The notes under the pieces: generated by a model
The model's input: only the letters and a program-made list of their open reading frames with translations
What the model was told of the DNA's origin: nothing
The model's database searches: none
From: an uncultured Vampirovibrio sp.
Lineage (GTDB): Bacteria > Cyanobacteriota > Vampirovibrionia > Gastranaerophilales > Gastranaerophilaceae
Direction of reading: 5' to 3'
Assembly: GCA_910579975.1 (NCBI GenBank)
Contig: CAJTWU010000005.1
Span: 1-64,000, forward strand
Length of the DNA: 64,000 bases
Shown: positions 1 through 8,366 of the stretch, piece after piece
Layout of the letters: the number at the start of each line of letters is the position of its first letter
Position numbering within the stretch: position 1 is the stretch's first letter
Translations under genes and position numbers: made by a program

Positions 1-97
1 GAATGTTACAAAACTTTACAAACGGGCATAAAAAAGGCAATTTTTTCAAAAGTAAATACTTTATATATACATAAGAGAGACCAAGGAGCTTTACAAG

Positions 98-382
98 ATG
101 TTATTCACAACTTCAACAATTGATAATAAAGAACTTGAAACAATCAACAGTTTCTTCAATGAATTTGAAGCAGTTGAAACAGTTGAAGCAGAAGCTGTAG
201 TTGAAACTCCTGTTTCTAAATATTTGACATCACTTGCAACCTCTCAATATAAAAAATCAGTTGAAGAAATTGAAAACACTAAAGTTGGCAACAGAGTAGT
301 AAGAAAAAGAAACTTGCAGCAAGTTATGAAAGAATCTTTCTTCTACGGTGCTAACAGATTTGGTACAAATTTTATCGCTTAA
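98..382 (+). CDS. hypothetical protein, 94 aa
   Basis: I do not recognise this family. A good Shine-Dalgarno (AAGGAG, about 82-88) precedes the ATG, which supports a real gene. The protein is soluble: an acidic, Glu/Val-rich first half (VETVEAEAVVE near residues 28-38) and a basic, Arg/Lys-rich second half (RVVRKRNLQQ near residues 67-76). No signal peptide, membrane segment or known catalytic motif is visible. Its stop codon overlaps by 4 nt that of the convergent glycosyltransferase gene. The upstream DNA carries an 18-nt motif at 3-20 that recurs almost exactly at 47170-47187. Confidence 0.7.
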   Translation: MLFTTSTIDNKELETINSFFNEFEAVETVEAEAVVETPVSKYLTSLATSQYKKSVEEIENTKVGNRVVRKRNLQQVMKESFFYGANRFGTNFIA

Positions 383-1380
383 CAAATTTTATAAAGTGTG
401 AAAGTTATTCCTAATATAGTAACAACTTTGTATTGCTTTCCTGAAACGACTCTCTTTTTAACAGAAAAAATAGTTTGTAAAAAGTTTTCATTTTTATTTT
501 TATTTTTTTCATAAACAATATAGTGTTTTTTGTTTAAAAATTTTTCTACATTAGAGTCAAATTCTTTTTTGTAATCATCTGGAACCCTTTTGTATGCATC
601 AATAAGACCGTTTAAAGCATAGCGATTAAAATAATATTCTAAATCTTTGAAAATGTTTTTGTCTGATAAAAAAGCCTTCAATTCTTTTAATAATTGAACT
701 TTTTTAATTACATCCAAGTTGAGAATATTATTACTTGAGTTTAATCTCACTCTATAGTTATAAAAATATTCATCAGGACAATTTAATACTCTTTCGGCAA
801 GAGCCCTTGCTGCAATTACAAAGTTATGGTCTTCATGCCATCTTCCTTGCCCAAAAAGAATGTTGTTATCTTTAAGTAATTTTGTTTGAAAAAATTTATT
901 CCATGCATATCTTGGAGGTTGAAAAATGTATTTTGGATAGTCTAGAGGTTTAATAATTTTATTTGTTGGTAAAGCTAAATTGATTTTCTTTTTCCTAACA
1001 GAATTATTTCTTTCGTGGTTGCGAAAATAGGAAAACTCTATTAAATCAGTATTATATTTTTCAGCTTTATTATAAAGCTTTTCAAACATATCTAATTCAA
1101 TCCAATCATCAGGGTCAACAAATGCAATATATTTACCGCTGGATATTTTAATTGCATTATTTCTTGAAGCTCCCTGTCCCTGGTTTTCCTGATTGATAAT
1201 TTTAATTCTGTTGTCTTTTGAAGCATATTCTTCCAGGATAGAAAGTGAGTTATCTTTTGAACCATCATTTACACATATGATTTCAATATCTTCCAGAGTT
1301 TGATTTATTATACTATCAAGCGCCTGTTGTAAATATTCTTCAACATTATAAACCGGTAAAATAACTGAAACTTTAGGCAT
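379..1380 (-). CDS. family 2 glycosyltransferase (GT-A fold)
   Basis: Probable inverting glycosyltransferase that moves a sugar from a nucleotide-sugar donor to a surface polysaccharide or glycan. The N-terminus shows the GT2 pattern: VSVILPVYNVEEYL at the start, ICVNDGSKDNS near residues 37-47 (nucleotide-binding Asp), and FVDPDDWIE near 87-95, the metal-binding DXD-like motif. The 333 aa length suits a single catalytic domain plus a variable C-terminus. No transmembrane segment is evident. I chose the ATG at 1380 because GGAGGG lies just upstream; an in-frame TTG at 1392 lies on top of that site. It stands alone, so the acceptor cannot be inferred. Confidence 0.88.
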   Translation of the reverse strand: MPKVSVILPVYNVEEYLQQALDSIINQTLEDIEIICVNDGSKDNSLSILEEYASKDNRIKIINQENQGQGASRNNAIKISSGKYIAFVDPDDWIELDMFEKLYNKAEKYNTDLIEFSYFRNHERNNSVRKKKINLALPTNKIIKPLDYPKYIFQPPRYAWNKFFQTKLLKDNNILFGQGRWHEDHNFVIAARALAERVLNCPDEYFYNYRVRLNSSNNILNLDVIKKVQLLKELKAFLSDKNIFKDLEYYFNRYALNGLIDAYKRVPDDYKKEFDSNVEKFLNKKHYIVYEKNKNKNENFLQTIFSVKKRVVSGKQYKVVTILGITFTLYKIC

Positions 1381-1417
1381 ATAACCCTCCAATAAAGTTC
1401 ATAATACAATAAATATA

Positions 1418-1446
1418 TGGAAAAGTTCAAGGTTTCGTTGTAAAAT
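1418..1446 (+). promoter_or_regulatory. candidate promoter of nadD, possibly leaderless
   Basis: TGGAAA (1418-1423), 17 nt, TAAAAT (1441-1446). The -10 ends exactly 6 nt before the nadD ATG and no Shine-Dalgarno is present, so transcription may start on the start codon. Pattern-based only. Confidence 0.4.
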
Positions 1447-1452
1447 TTATCT

Positions 1453-2007
1453 ATGGCTATTTGTATATTTTCAGGAACATTCAATCCTATTCATAATGCA
1501 CATATCAAAATGGCTGAGTATGCGCTTAATAAATATAGCTTTGAAAAAATCATTTTTATACCGGCTTACGTGCCTCCGCATAAAGAAATAGATGGTAATC
1601 TTGCAAAACACCGTCTGAAAATGGTTGAACTTGCAACTGCATATAACCCTAAGTTTGAGGTTTCTGATGTTGAATATAAACGAAATGAACCGTCTTATTC
1701 TTTGATTACCGTGAAAAAAATTATTGAACAATTTGGCATTCAAGACCGTTTAAATTTTATCATAGGAACAGATGCTTTTTCAAAAATAAATACATGGTAT
1801 AACGCAGAAGAACTCAAACCTTTAGTTCATTTTATTGTTTTTCCGCGTCGCGGAGATGATATAATTGAAGCAGAGGGTTGGGATTATGAGATAACATCTA
1901 TGGATTATGAGGATATTTCGTCAACTGAAATTAGGGGCGGAGTAAAAGATGTAGATAAAAAAGTAGAGGAATATATTAAAGAAAATGGATTATACAGCAA
2001 TTGTTGA
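1453..2007 (+). CDS. nadD: nicotinate-nucleotide adenylyltransferase NadD
   Basis: Adenylates nicotinate mononucleotide to deamido-NAD in NAD biosynthesis. The nucleotidyltransferase signature is at the N-terminus: SGTFNPIHNAHIKMAE (residues 6-21) holds the GxFxPxHxGH-type ATP-binding motif, although the usual final G-H reads A-H. FIPAYVPPHKE (about 36-46) is the typical NadD substrate loop, and SSTEIRGG near residues 156-163 matches the ISSTxIR motif. Length (184 aa) is slightly short but complete. The last codons overlap yqeK by 23 nt, the common nadD-yqeK arrangement. No Shine-Dalgarno is seen. Confidence 0.93.
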   Translation: MAICIFSGTFNPIHNAHIKMAEYALNKYSFEKIIFIPAYVPPHKEIDGNLAKHRLKMVELATAYNPKFEVSDVEYKRNEPSYSLITVKKIIEQFGIQDRLNFIIGTDAFSKINTWYNAEELKPLVHFIVFPRRGDDIIEAEGWDYEITSMDYEDISSTEIRGGVKDVDKKVEEYIKENGLYSNC

Positions 2008-2572
2008 TTGGTTGAAAGATAATCTTTCAGTAGAAAGATTTGAGCATACATTAGGAACGGCTGAATGTGCTGAAGAACTTGCAGAACGCTTTGGGCTTGA
2101 CGCTGAAAAAGCTTATCTATGCGGACTTTTGCATGATTGTGCAAAATGTTTTCCAAACGATGATTTAAAATCAATGATTTGTGATTGCGGCTTTCTCTGT
2201 GAAGGAGAAATTGAGAACCCGAAAACATATCATGCTCCTGCCGGAGCTATTTTGGCGAAAAAAGAATTTGATATGTGTGATGAAGAAATACTTTCTGCAA
2301 TAAGATGGCATACTCTCGGTAAAGTTGATATGACTGATTTTGAAAAAATCATTTTCCTTGCTGATAAAATTGAAACAAAAACAAGACCGGCTGAATTAAT
2401 TTTACCAATAAGAGCTGTTTTAAATGAGGAAAACGGTTTAGACAAAGCATTGTTAATCTGTTACGGTAACACTATAAAAAGTCTTGTAGATAGAAATCTT
2501 AAGATTTGCAAGGTTACAATTGATATTTATAATGAATTATTAAAAAAGTTGGACTTGAAAAGAGGAAAATAG
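1985..2572 (+). CDS. yqeK: HD-domain phosphohydrolase YqeK, Ap4A hydrolase type
   Basis: Predicted symmetrical diadenosine tetraphosphate hydrolase of the YqeK family. HD-domain metal ligands are visible: H22 (RFEHTLG), LLHDCAKCF near 49-57 (the HD pair), HAPAGA near 80-85, and the late Asp in FLADKIE near 124-130. It overlaps the nadD end in another frame, implying translational coupling. The next gene begins 12 nt after its stop but seems to have its own promoter inside the yqeK 3' end. Confidence 0.9.
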   Translation: MDYTAIVDWLKDNLSVERFEHTLGTAECAEELAERFGLDAEKAYLCGLLHDCAKCFPNDDLKSMICDCGFLCEGEIENPKTYHAPAGAILAKKEFDMCDEEILSAIRWHTLGKVDMTDFEKIIFLADKIETKTRPAELILPIRAVLNEENGLDKALLICYGNTIKSLVDRNLKICKVTIDIYNELLKKLDLKRGK

Positions 2573-2578
2573 TATAAT
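2549..2578 (+). promoter_or_regulatory. candidate promoter inside yqeK 3' end
   Basis: TTGGAC (2549-2554), 18 nt, perfect TATAAT (2573-2578), followed 6 nt later by the ATG at 2585 with no Shine-Dalgarno. Candidate leaderless promoter. Confidence 0.45.
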
Positions 2579-2584
2579 CAGAAT

Positions 2585-3733
2585 ATGAGACGGGGACTGG
2601 CTTTATTAATACTAAGTATATTTTTGTTTAATCCAATGGCTTTTGGTGCTGATACTTTTCAGGGGCACGCTGAGTTTGATGATGAATATCAAGGTTTAGA
2701 CGAAAAACTCTATACAGGAAAAACTGAAACATTAGAACGAAAAGATACTATTGAAATGACTGTTTCTCAAGTTTTGGATGGAAGTTTTTCTTATGAAGGA
2801 GATGAGTTTTTTGCCGAAGTAACAGGGGATGTTTTAGGTGATAAAGGAATAATTATACCAAAAGGAACAGTTGCCCACGGTATTATTAAGCAAACTGCAG
2901 AAGCTAAAAGAATGGGACGAGACGGTTACATTGATTTGAGTTTTGATTACCTTGTGACACCTGATGGCCGAGAAATTCCTATTGAAGGAAAAATGTCTAC
3001 GAAACTTCATCCTCTGAAAGCAGCTGCTAAAATTGCTGCAACAGATTTGGGTTATACCGCAGTAGGTGGTGTTGTTGGCGGTGTTTTTGCGGCGCAAGCA
3101 CTTGGTTTAGAAGCAGCTATTGCTTCTCAAGGATATACAATTGCCGGCGGAGCTGCTGTTGGCGGAGCTATCGGCTTAGGAATGTCGCTTTACAGAAAAG
3201 GTAAGGATGTTCTTATTGCTCCCGGTGATGAAATTAAGGTTAAGATACTTTCAAGTGTAGAGCTTCCTGTTTATCGTGATGAAGCTTTAAAACAAACCGA
3301 GGAAAAATATCCGGGACTTGATGTTAGAGTGGCAAATATTATTTATGATAAAGACCCGTTTGGGGAAGTTAATACATTAACTCTTTCGCTTTCCATTTCA
3401 AATATGTCTGATAAAAGCTTTTCAGGTATGGATTTGGCATTAATTAATGATTATAATACCGTTTTTAATCCATCTATTTTTGGAGATACAAAACTGTTGT
3501 TTTCACAATTTAAACCGGGTGATAGACGAGCCGGTAAAATTTCTTTCTCGGTACATAATGTTAAACACTCTTACTGGTTAATTGTGAATGATAGATCAAC
3601 CAACAAACCGCTTATGAGAATTTCTCTTGATAATGCTTATAAAAATGTTTCGCAAGATGTTAAAAAGCGTAATGACAAGATGAAAAAAGCTAAGAAAAAT
3701 TATTATAAAGAAGCAGACCCGTTTGACATTTAA
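2585..3733 (+). CDS. exported protein with VirB10/TrbI-like beta domain and glycine zipper
   Basis: No named function. A signal peptide is clear (MRRGLALLILSIFLFNPMAF, cleavage near FGA-D). Residues about 58-140 look like the VirB10/TrbI C-terminal beta domain in pattern: a GDEFFAEVTGDVLGDKG stretch, IIPKGTVAHGII, and YLVTPDGREIPI. A Gly/Ala-rich hydrophobic zipper (about 158-205) follows, then APGDEIKVKIL. The C-terminal 140 residues form a second, unassigned region ending in a Lys-rich tail. The same beta domain, zipper and closing strand recur in the C-terminal half of the next gene's product, so the two likely act together in the envelope. The VirB10 comparison is by eye and may reflect only fold similarity. 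Confidence 0.75.
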   Translation: MRRGLALLILSIFLFNPMAFGADTFQGHAEFDDEYQGLDEKLYTGKTETLERKDTIEMTVSQVLDGSFSYEGDEFFAEVTGDVLGDKGIIIPKGTVAHGIIKQTAEAKRMGRDGYIDLSFDYLVTPDGREIPIEGKMSTKLHPLKAAAKIAATDLGYTAVGGVVGGVFAAQALGLEAAIASQGYTIAGGAAVGGAIGLGMSLYRKGKDVLIAPGDEIKVKILSSVELPVYRDEALKQTEEKYPGLDVRVANIIYDKDPFGEVNTLTLSLSISNMSDKSFSGMDLALINDYNTVFNPSIFGDTKLLFSQFKPGDRRAGKISFSVHNVKHSYWLIVNDRSTNKPLMRISLDNAYKNVSQDVKKRNDKMKKAKKNYYKEADPFDI

Positions 3734-3812
3734 GAGCTTATACACTTGGACTCTCCTTTTCGGCAATGTTTTAATTTTCTTTAAACTACATAATTTAGTA
3801 GTTAGTTTTTCT

Positions 3813-3834
3813 AAGGGGATAAATGTATCCACTT
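3813..3834 (+). promoter_or_regulatory. leader hairpin upstream of SLH gene
   Basis: Arms AAGGGGATA and TATCCACTT pair with one G-A mismatch around an AATG loop. It lies 20 nt upstream of the start codon, just before the strong GGAGG. The left arm and loop (GGGGATAAAT) resemble the flagellar-operon element AGGGGTAAAT. It may stabilise this seemingly abundant mRNA. Confidence 0.4.
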
Positions 3835-3854
3835 ATTGAAAAAAGGAGGTTAAA

Positions 3855-5816
3855 ATGACGATTAGAAAACTTACTGTGGCAGCTGCAATTGCCGTTGGTA
3901 TAGCAACATGTTCGTTTAATACGGTAATGGCAGCTTGCCCTTGCGAACAGCAGCCGATTATTACACAAACACCTTGTGGCTGTGAAGAGCTTCCTGTAGT
4001 TACAGGGGCAGCTTGTCCTTGTGATCAGAAGCCTGAACCATGCGGCTGTGATGTAGCTCCACAATGTGAACCTGATCCGGTTCCATCATGTGCTCTTTGT
4101 CCTAGTTCAAAAGAACTTTCAAGAGACAACATGAAACAAGTTTATGCGTATCCAAATGGTATCTATGGATACAACAATTATGTAGGTACAACAGCTGATT
4201 CTGTTTACTCTTCAGAAGGTTTCTCTATTAACAGAGATAACTCTAGATTAAGTGCAGGTACAATGGGTACTACAGTTGCAACAGACGGTTCTATTACCGG
4301 TGCAGCTGCAAACATTCCTTGTCTTAATGAATTAACACAACGTAACGGTGTTCCTATTATCCGTGATGAAGCTAGAATGGATGGAATGGGATGCCCTATC
4401 CAAATGGGTACTTCTAACTCAATCAAAGCAGTTAAGAAAACATTAGTTCCATTTGATTTGTCACCATTTTCTCACATGAGCAATATGACAGGTGCAGCAG
4501 CAGGAATGCAAATGCAAATGTTCCCTGATGTTCCAAACGGTTACTGGGCAGCTTGCGAAATCGATAAACTTGCTACAAATGATGTAGTAGTTGGTTATCC
4601 TGATAGAATGTTCAAACCATCAAGAACTATTTCTCGTGCAGAATTTGCTACAATGTTAGTAAAAGGTTTCGATAGAGATATGTACTCTTCAGCTCCTGAA
4701 AAATTATTCTCTGATGTTCCTACAAATCACTGGGCTAACTCTGCTATTACAGCAGCAGTACATCAAGATTTGTTAAAAGGTTATCCAAATGGAACATTTA
4801 TGCCTGGTCATAATGTAACAAGAGCAGAAGCACTTTGTGCATTGGCTAAAGGTGTAAAATGTCCTGAAATCGACAAATGTAAAGCTCAAGAAATCTTGTC
4901 TCAATATACAGACGGTAATACTGTTCCAGAATGGGCTCAAATTCCTCTAGCAACAGCTTTGGAAAAAGGTGCTTTAAACAATTCTCCTAATCCAAAAACA
5001 ATTGCTCCATTTAAGGATGCTACACGTGCTGATATTGCAGCAATGTTACAAAATATCAGAGTTAATGCCGGTATCGATAAAAATCCTGTAACAGCTAACA
5101 ATGATTGTCCTATTTGTCCTGTTGACAAAAAAGCATTCGTAGAAAACGAAGAATTGGTTAAAATTCCTACATTACAGTTAGAATTTAAAGATCAGGTTAC
5201 AGCAAAATCATCTCACGTTGGTCAAAGATTTGCAGCAAAAACTCTTGAAGACGTAACAATCAATGGTCACTTGTATCCATGCGGTTCAAATGTACATGGT
5301 AAAGTTGTTGAAGTTATCCGTCCTTCAGGATGTCAAAAAGGTGCTTTAAAACTTGCATTTACAGATATAGAAAACTGTGGCTGCAAAACAGCATTACCAA
5401 GACAAATCTTAACAGCTCAAATTGATAAGTCTAACACACCTAACATTATCTCAAGACTTGTAACTGCTCCATTCACTTGGGCTGGTTCAATCGTAGGTAT
5501 TGTAGGTAGAACAACAGGTGGTATGTTAACTTCATTAGGTAACGCTGTTGAAGACGTATCTTCTGGTACAGGTATTGCTTTAGGTGAAGTCCTCCAAGGT
5601 CAATTCCCGGCTGCAGGAAGAAGTGCAATGGATGTTGTTAAAGACACTGTTAAAGCTCCTATTGACTTCACAAGAACTGCTTTATCAGGTACTATGGGCT
5701 TATTCCAGACAACAGGCGACGAAGTTGCTTACCTGGTAGATGCTAAAGGCTATAAAATCTCAGCTATTAATCCGAAAGAACATGTAACTATAGCATTCGG
5801 ATGCAGCGGCGAGTAA
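3855..5816 (+). CDS. SLH-domain envelope protein with Cys-rich N-terminus
   Basis: Exported cell-envelope protein. A signal peptide ends near VMAA (residue 27). Residues 28-82 are a Cys-Pro-rich segment with paired C-x-C units (C28/C30, C41/C43, C54/C56, C63/C65). Two S-layer homology repeats follow: FPDVPNGYWAACEIDKL to the RAEFATMLVKGF helix (about 223-275), and FSDVPTNHWANSAI to the RAEALCALAKG helix (about 287-335), each with the GYPxxxFxP turn. A third, degenerate repeat lies near 345-400. The C-terminal third shares a VirB10-like beta domain and a Gly-rich hydrophobic region with the preceding gene. Codon choice is unusually uniform and GGAGG sits 6 nt before the ATG, both typical of high expression. 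SLH domains bind cell-wall polymers; the partner is unknown. Confidence 0.9.
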   Translation: MTIRKLTVAAAIAVGIATCSFNTVMAACPCEQQPIITQTPCGCEELPVVTGAACPCDQKPEPCGCDVAPQCEPDPVPSCALCPSSKELSRDNMKQVYAYPNGIYGYNNYVGTTADSVYSSEGFSINRDNSRLSAGTMGTTVATDGSITGAAANIPCLNELTQRNGVPIIRDEARMDGMGCPIQMGTSNSIKAVKKTLVPFDLSPFSHMSNMTGAAAGMQMQMFPDVPNGYWAACEIDKLATNDVVVGYPDRMFKPSRTISRAEFATMLVKGFDRDMYSSAPEKLFSDVPTNHWANSAITAAVHQDLLKGYPNGTFMPGHNVTRAEALCALAKGVKCPEIDKCKAQEILSQYTDGNTVPEWAQIPLATALEKGALNNSPNPKTIAPFKDATRADIAAMLQNIRVNAGIDKNPVTANNDCPICPVDKKAFVENEELVKIPTLQLEFKDQVTAKSSHVGQRFAAKTLEDVTINGHLYPCGSNVHGKVVEVIRPSGCQKGALKLAFTDIENCGCKTALPRQILTAQIDKSNTPNIISRLVTAPFTWAGSIVGIVGRTTGGMLTSLGNAVEDVSSGTGIALGEVLQGQFPAAGRSAMDVVKDTVKAPIDFTRTALSGTMGLFQTTGDEVAYLVDAKGYKISAINPKEHVTIAFGCSGE

Positions 5817-5836
5817 TCTTAATCGTTCGCTCATAC

Positions 5837-5878
5837 AAAAAGAACCCTCGGCAGTAGTTTTTGCGAGGGTTCTTTTTT
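5837..5878. terminator. bidirectional Rho-independent terminator
   Basis: A 14-bp perfect stem (AAAAAGAACCCTCG with its complement at 5864-5877) and a 13-nt loop; A-run on one side and T-run on the other. It separates the SLH gene from the convergent min operon and should work for both. Confidence 0.9.
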
Positions 5879-5894
5879 AATTATTTATTTTCTC

Positions 5895-6407
5895 TTAACT
5901 TTCTACGTTTTCGAAAACTTCTTGTTCTTCATGATGTTCTTCATCATTTCCAGCTACATCTTCAGGTGGTGTAACTTTTTTAGAATGTCTTTTTTTCGGC
6001 ATTGGTTCTTCTTCTGAAGAGTCTTCTATTTCAGCTTCTTCATCAGCTTCATCTTCTTCGATGTTTTCATCATTGTCTTCTTCGACAGAGTTCTTTGCTG
6101 CTTCGATTTCTTCTTCATCTTTTGCACGAATTACAGGAATTGAGAGCATTAATGCTACTTGATCTCCCTCTTGCTCAAAATTAAGTTCAAGCATATCTTT
6201 ATCCATCTCTAAGTACTTAGAAAGAAGTTCAATCATTTCTCCTCTCATTTGTTCAAGTACTTTTGGAGTAAGATTTGTTCGGTCTTGCATTAATACCAGT
6301 TTAAGCCTGTTTGTTGCAACTGATTTAGACGGCTCGCCTTCAGTGTGTTCTTCTTGTGGGCGGAAGAATTTAGCCACTGTATTATAAAAATCAGTGAAAA
6401 GTCCCAT
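5895..6407 (-). CDS. minE: cell division topological specificity factor MinE with acidic tail
   Basis: Binds MinD and drives its oscillation or release, so that MinC inhibits FtsZ only at the poles. Residues 1-100 match MinE: an amphipathic N-terminus (MGLFTDFYNTVAKFF), NRLKLVLMQDR (about 33-43) as the MinD-contact strand, and LEQMRGEMIELLSKYL then LNFEQ. MinE is normally about 90 aa; this one has about 70 extra residues, very acidic (runs of Asp/Glu), then a basic PKKRHSKK patch and another acidic end. The tail is not part of the known family. It is last in minC-minD-minE, 1 nt after minD. Confidence 0.9.
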   Translation of the reverse strand: MGLFTDFYNTVAKFFRPQEEHTEGEPSKSVATNRLKLVLMQDRTNLTPKVLEQMRGEMIELLSKYLEMDKDMLELNFEQEGDQVALMLSIPVIRAKDEEEIEAAKNSVEEDNDENIEEDEADEEAEIEDSSEEEPMPKKRHSKKVTPPEDVAGNDEEHHEEQEVFENVES

Positions 6408-6408
6408 T

Positions 6409-7221
6409 CTACACCTTCTCTCTCAATTTTGCGAATACATTTTTGATTTTTGCAACAATACCTTTTGGTTCATCCAAATCTAAAAATGCAACTTCCTCAC
6501 CTAATATTCTTTGAGCTACATTTCTGTAAGCTTGACCGGCAAGTGCTTTGTCGTCATTAACTATAGGATCACCTTTGTTTGTTGAGGTAATAATTCCTGT
6601 ATCTTCTGGAATAATACCAACAAGAGGTATTTCTAAAATTTCAGCAACTTCGTCAACACTCATCATTTCTTTGTTTTTGATTAAGTTTGGACGAACTCTG
6701 TTTAAAAGAAGTTTTGTGCTTTCAATTTCTTCTTTTGCGTTTAATAAACCGATAATTCTATCAGCATCACGGATTGCAGACATTTCAGGAGTTGTAACAA
6801 CAATTGCTTCGCTAGCTCCGGCAACAGCGTTTTGAAACCCTTGTTCAATACCAGCCGGACAATCAACAAGAACAAAATCATTCTTTTCTTTTAATGTGTC
6901 ACAAATTTCTTTTAATTGTTCTGCATTAACAGCTGATTTATCTCTTGTTTGAGCTGCTGCAAGAAGCTGTAAGTTAGGGTTCTTTTTATCCTTAACTAAA
7001 GCTTGCTTAAGTTTGCAGCGTTCTTCAATTACGTCAACAATTGTGTAAACAATTCTGTTTTCAAGACCTAAAAGCAGGTCTAAGTTTCTAAGACCTAAAT
7101 CGGTATCGATAAGAACAACTTTGTAGCCTTCTTTTGCTAAAGCTGTACCAATGTTTGCGCTAGTAGTTGTTTTACCTACTCCGCCTTTACCAGATGTAAT
7201 TACTATAACTCGACCAGCCAT
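6409..7221 (-). CDS. minD: septum site-determining ATPase MinD
   Basis: ParA/MinD-type ATPase that dimerises on the membrane with ATP and recruits MinC. The deviant Walker A motif GKGGVGKTT is at residues 11-19, LIDTDLGLRNLDLLLGLE near 37-54 and LVDCPAGIEQG near 117-127 (Walker B region). The C-terminal 15 residues (VAKIKNVFAKLREKV) can form the amphipathic membrane-targeting helix. Length 270 aa is normal. It lies 2 nt after minC and 1 nt before minE, so the three are cotranscribed. Confidence 0.97.
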   Translation of the reverse strand: MAGRVIVITSGKGGVGKTTTSANIGTALAKEGYKVVLIDTDLGLRNLDLLLGLENRIVYTIVDVIEERCKLKQALVKDKKNPNLQLLAAAQTRDKSAVNAEQLKEICDTLKEKNDFVLVDCPAGIEQGFQNAVAGASEAIVVTTPEMSAIRDADRIIGLLNAKEEIESTKLLLNRVRPNLIKNKEMMSVDEVAEILEIPLVGIIPEDTGIITSTNKGDPIVNDDKALAGQAYRNVAQRILGEEVAFLDLDEPKGIVAKIKNVFAKLREKV

Positions 7222-7223
7222 TA

Positions 7224-8210
7224 TTAATCTCTCCTTAATTTTTTATAAATTACTATTTTCCCATCTTCAATTTGAGCTTCTTCAGGTGTAAACTCGTTTG
7301 TTTTTTGAACATAAGGGACATTCAAAGTATCGTTTCTTCTAGCATACAGCCCGGCAATTCTTAATTGGATTGCATTTAATTTTAGAGCTCTAACTTTTGC
7401 AGTAATGTTGCCTTTTTTGCCGGCATGAGCAATACCGCCCAGAATTCCCCATACTGTAACATCACCATCAGCTACGATTTCACTTCCAGGGTGAGCATCT
7501 CCGATAATTAGAATATTTCCTTCATATGTAACAGTTTGCCCGGAACGAAGCGTTTGGTGAAGATACAATGTTGGTAATGTTTTTGTATCAATAGAATTTT
7601 CTTCTGCAGCTTCTGGTAATACATCACCCGTATCAAGAAGAATGTATTTACTTACTTCTTCATTTGCAAATAAACCTTCATTAGCTGCAAGTGTTTCAAA
7701 ATCGGTTTCAAAATGCTCTGATGGAATAATTTCTGAAAGTTCTTGAGCCGTTTCTTCTGTAAAATTATCTTCAATTCCTTCAATTGTTACAACAGGTTCT
7801 GCCTCAGGCTGTTGTTTTATATCAGCGTGAACCTCAATAATTTCACCTTCTTTAAGTGTTTCAACAACCGCTTCTGCTTCTTCTTCTTTTGGTTCGGCAA
7901 CATAAGAGGCTGCTGGAATTTCTTCATTATCACATTTAGAAACTATAATGCCGTGACTAACAGCAGAAGCTTCTGTTTGTTCAGAAAGTGTATCAATATA
8001 TGCAATCTCTGCGTCCATTGATTCAATTAATGCTTTAACGCTCAAAAGCTGGGATTGATTTAAGTCTAAATCACCAAGTTTCAAGCAAATTCTTTTTCCT
8101 TTAACATCAGGATGTTCCATTACAGAATTGAGTTCAGACACAAGCTGTGATGTGTTTTGGGCTACACTCAAATCTATAATAAAACCATTCTCTATAAAAC
8201 CTTTTTCCAT
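7224..8210 (-). CDS. minC: septum site-determining protein MinC
   Basis: FtsZ polymerisation inhibitor delivered by MinD. The C-terminal beta-helix domain is clear (about residues 215-310): LHQTLRSGQTVTYEGNILII, GDVTVWGILGGIAHAGKKGN and IQLRIAGLYAR. The N-terminal 100 residues (FIIDLSVAQNTSQLVSELNS, ICLKLGDLDLNQSQLLSVK) fit the MinC_N fold. Between them lies an expanded acidic linker rich in Glu/Ala (about 110-205), so the protein is longer than the usual 230-250 aa. First gene of the min operon. Confidence 0.93.
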   Translation of the reverse strand: MEKGFIENGFIIDLSVAQNTSQLVSELNSVMEHPDVKGKRICLKLGDLDLNQSQLLSVKALIESMDAEIAYIDTLSEQTEASAVSHGIIVSKCDNEEIPAASYVAEPKEEEAEAVVETLKEGEIIEVHADIKQQPEAEPVVTIEGIEDNFTEETAQELSEIIPSEHFETDFETLAANEGLFANEEVSKYILLDTGDVLPEAAEENSIDTKTLPTLYLHQTLRSGQTVTYEGNILIIGDAHPGSEIVADGDVTVWGILGGIAHAGKKGNITAKVRALKLNAIQLRIAGLYARRNDTLNVPYVQKTNEFTPEEAQIEDGKIVIYKKLRRD

Positions 8211-8366
8211 TTAATATACCCAATATAAACTACCACTATCTAAGGATATCTTAAAGAATTTTCCAATTCAATAAAGTGTATCGTAATGTTAAGTGTAAGC
8301 TATTGCAATTTAGGTTGTTTTATTGTAAACTTTTGTTAAGTAGTGTGATTAATCCCGTAAGAAGAG

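Noticed and set aside
6002..6184. Leu-rich small open frame opposite minE
   Set aside because: It is the reverse complement of the Glu/Asp codons of the MinE tail.
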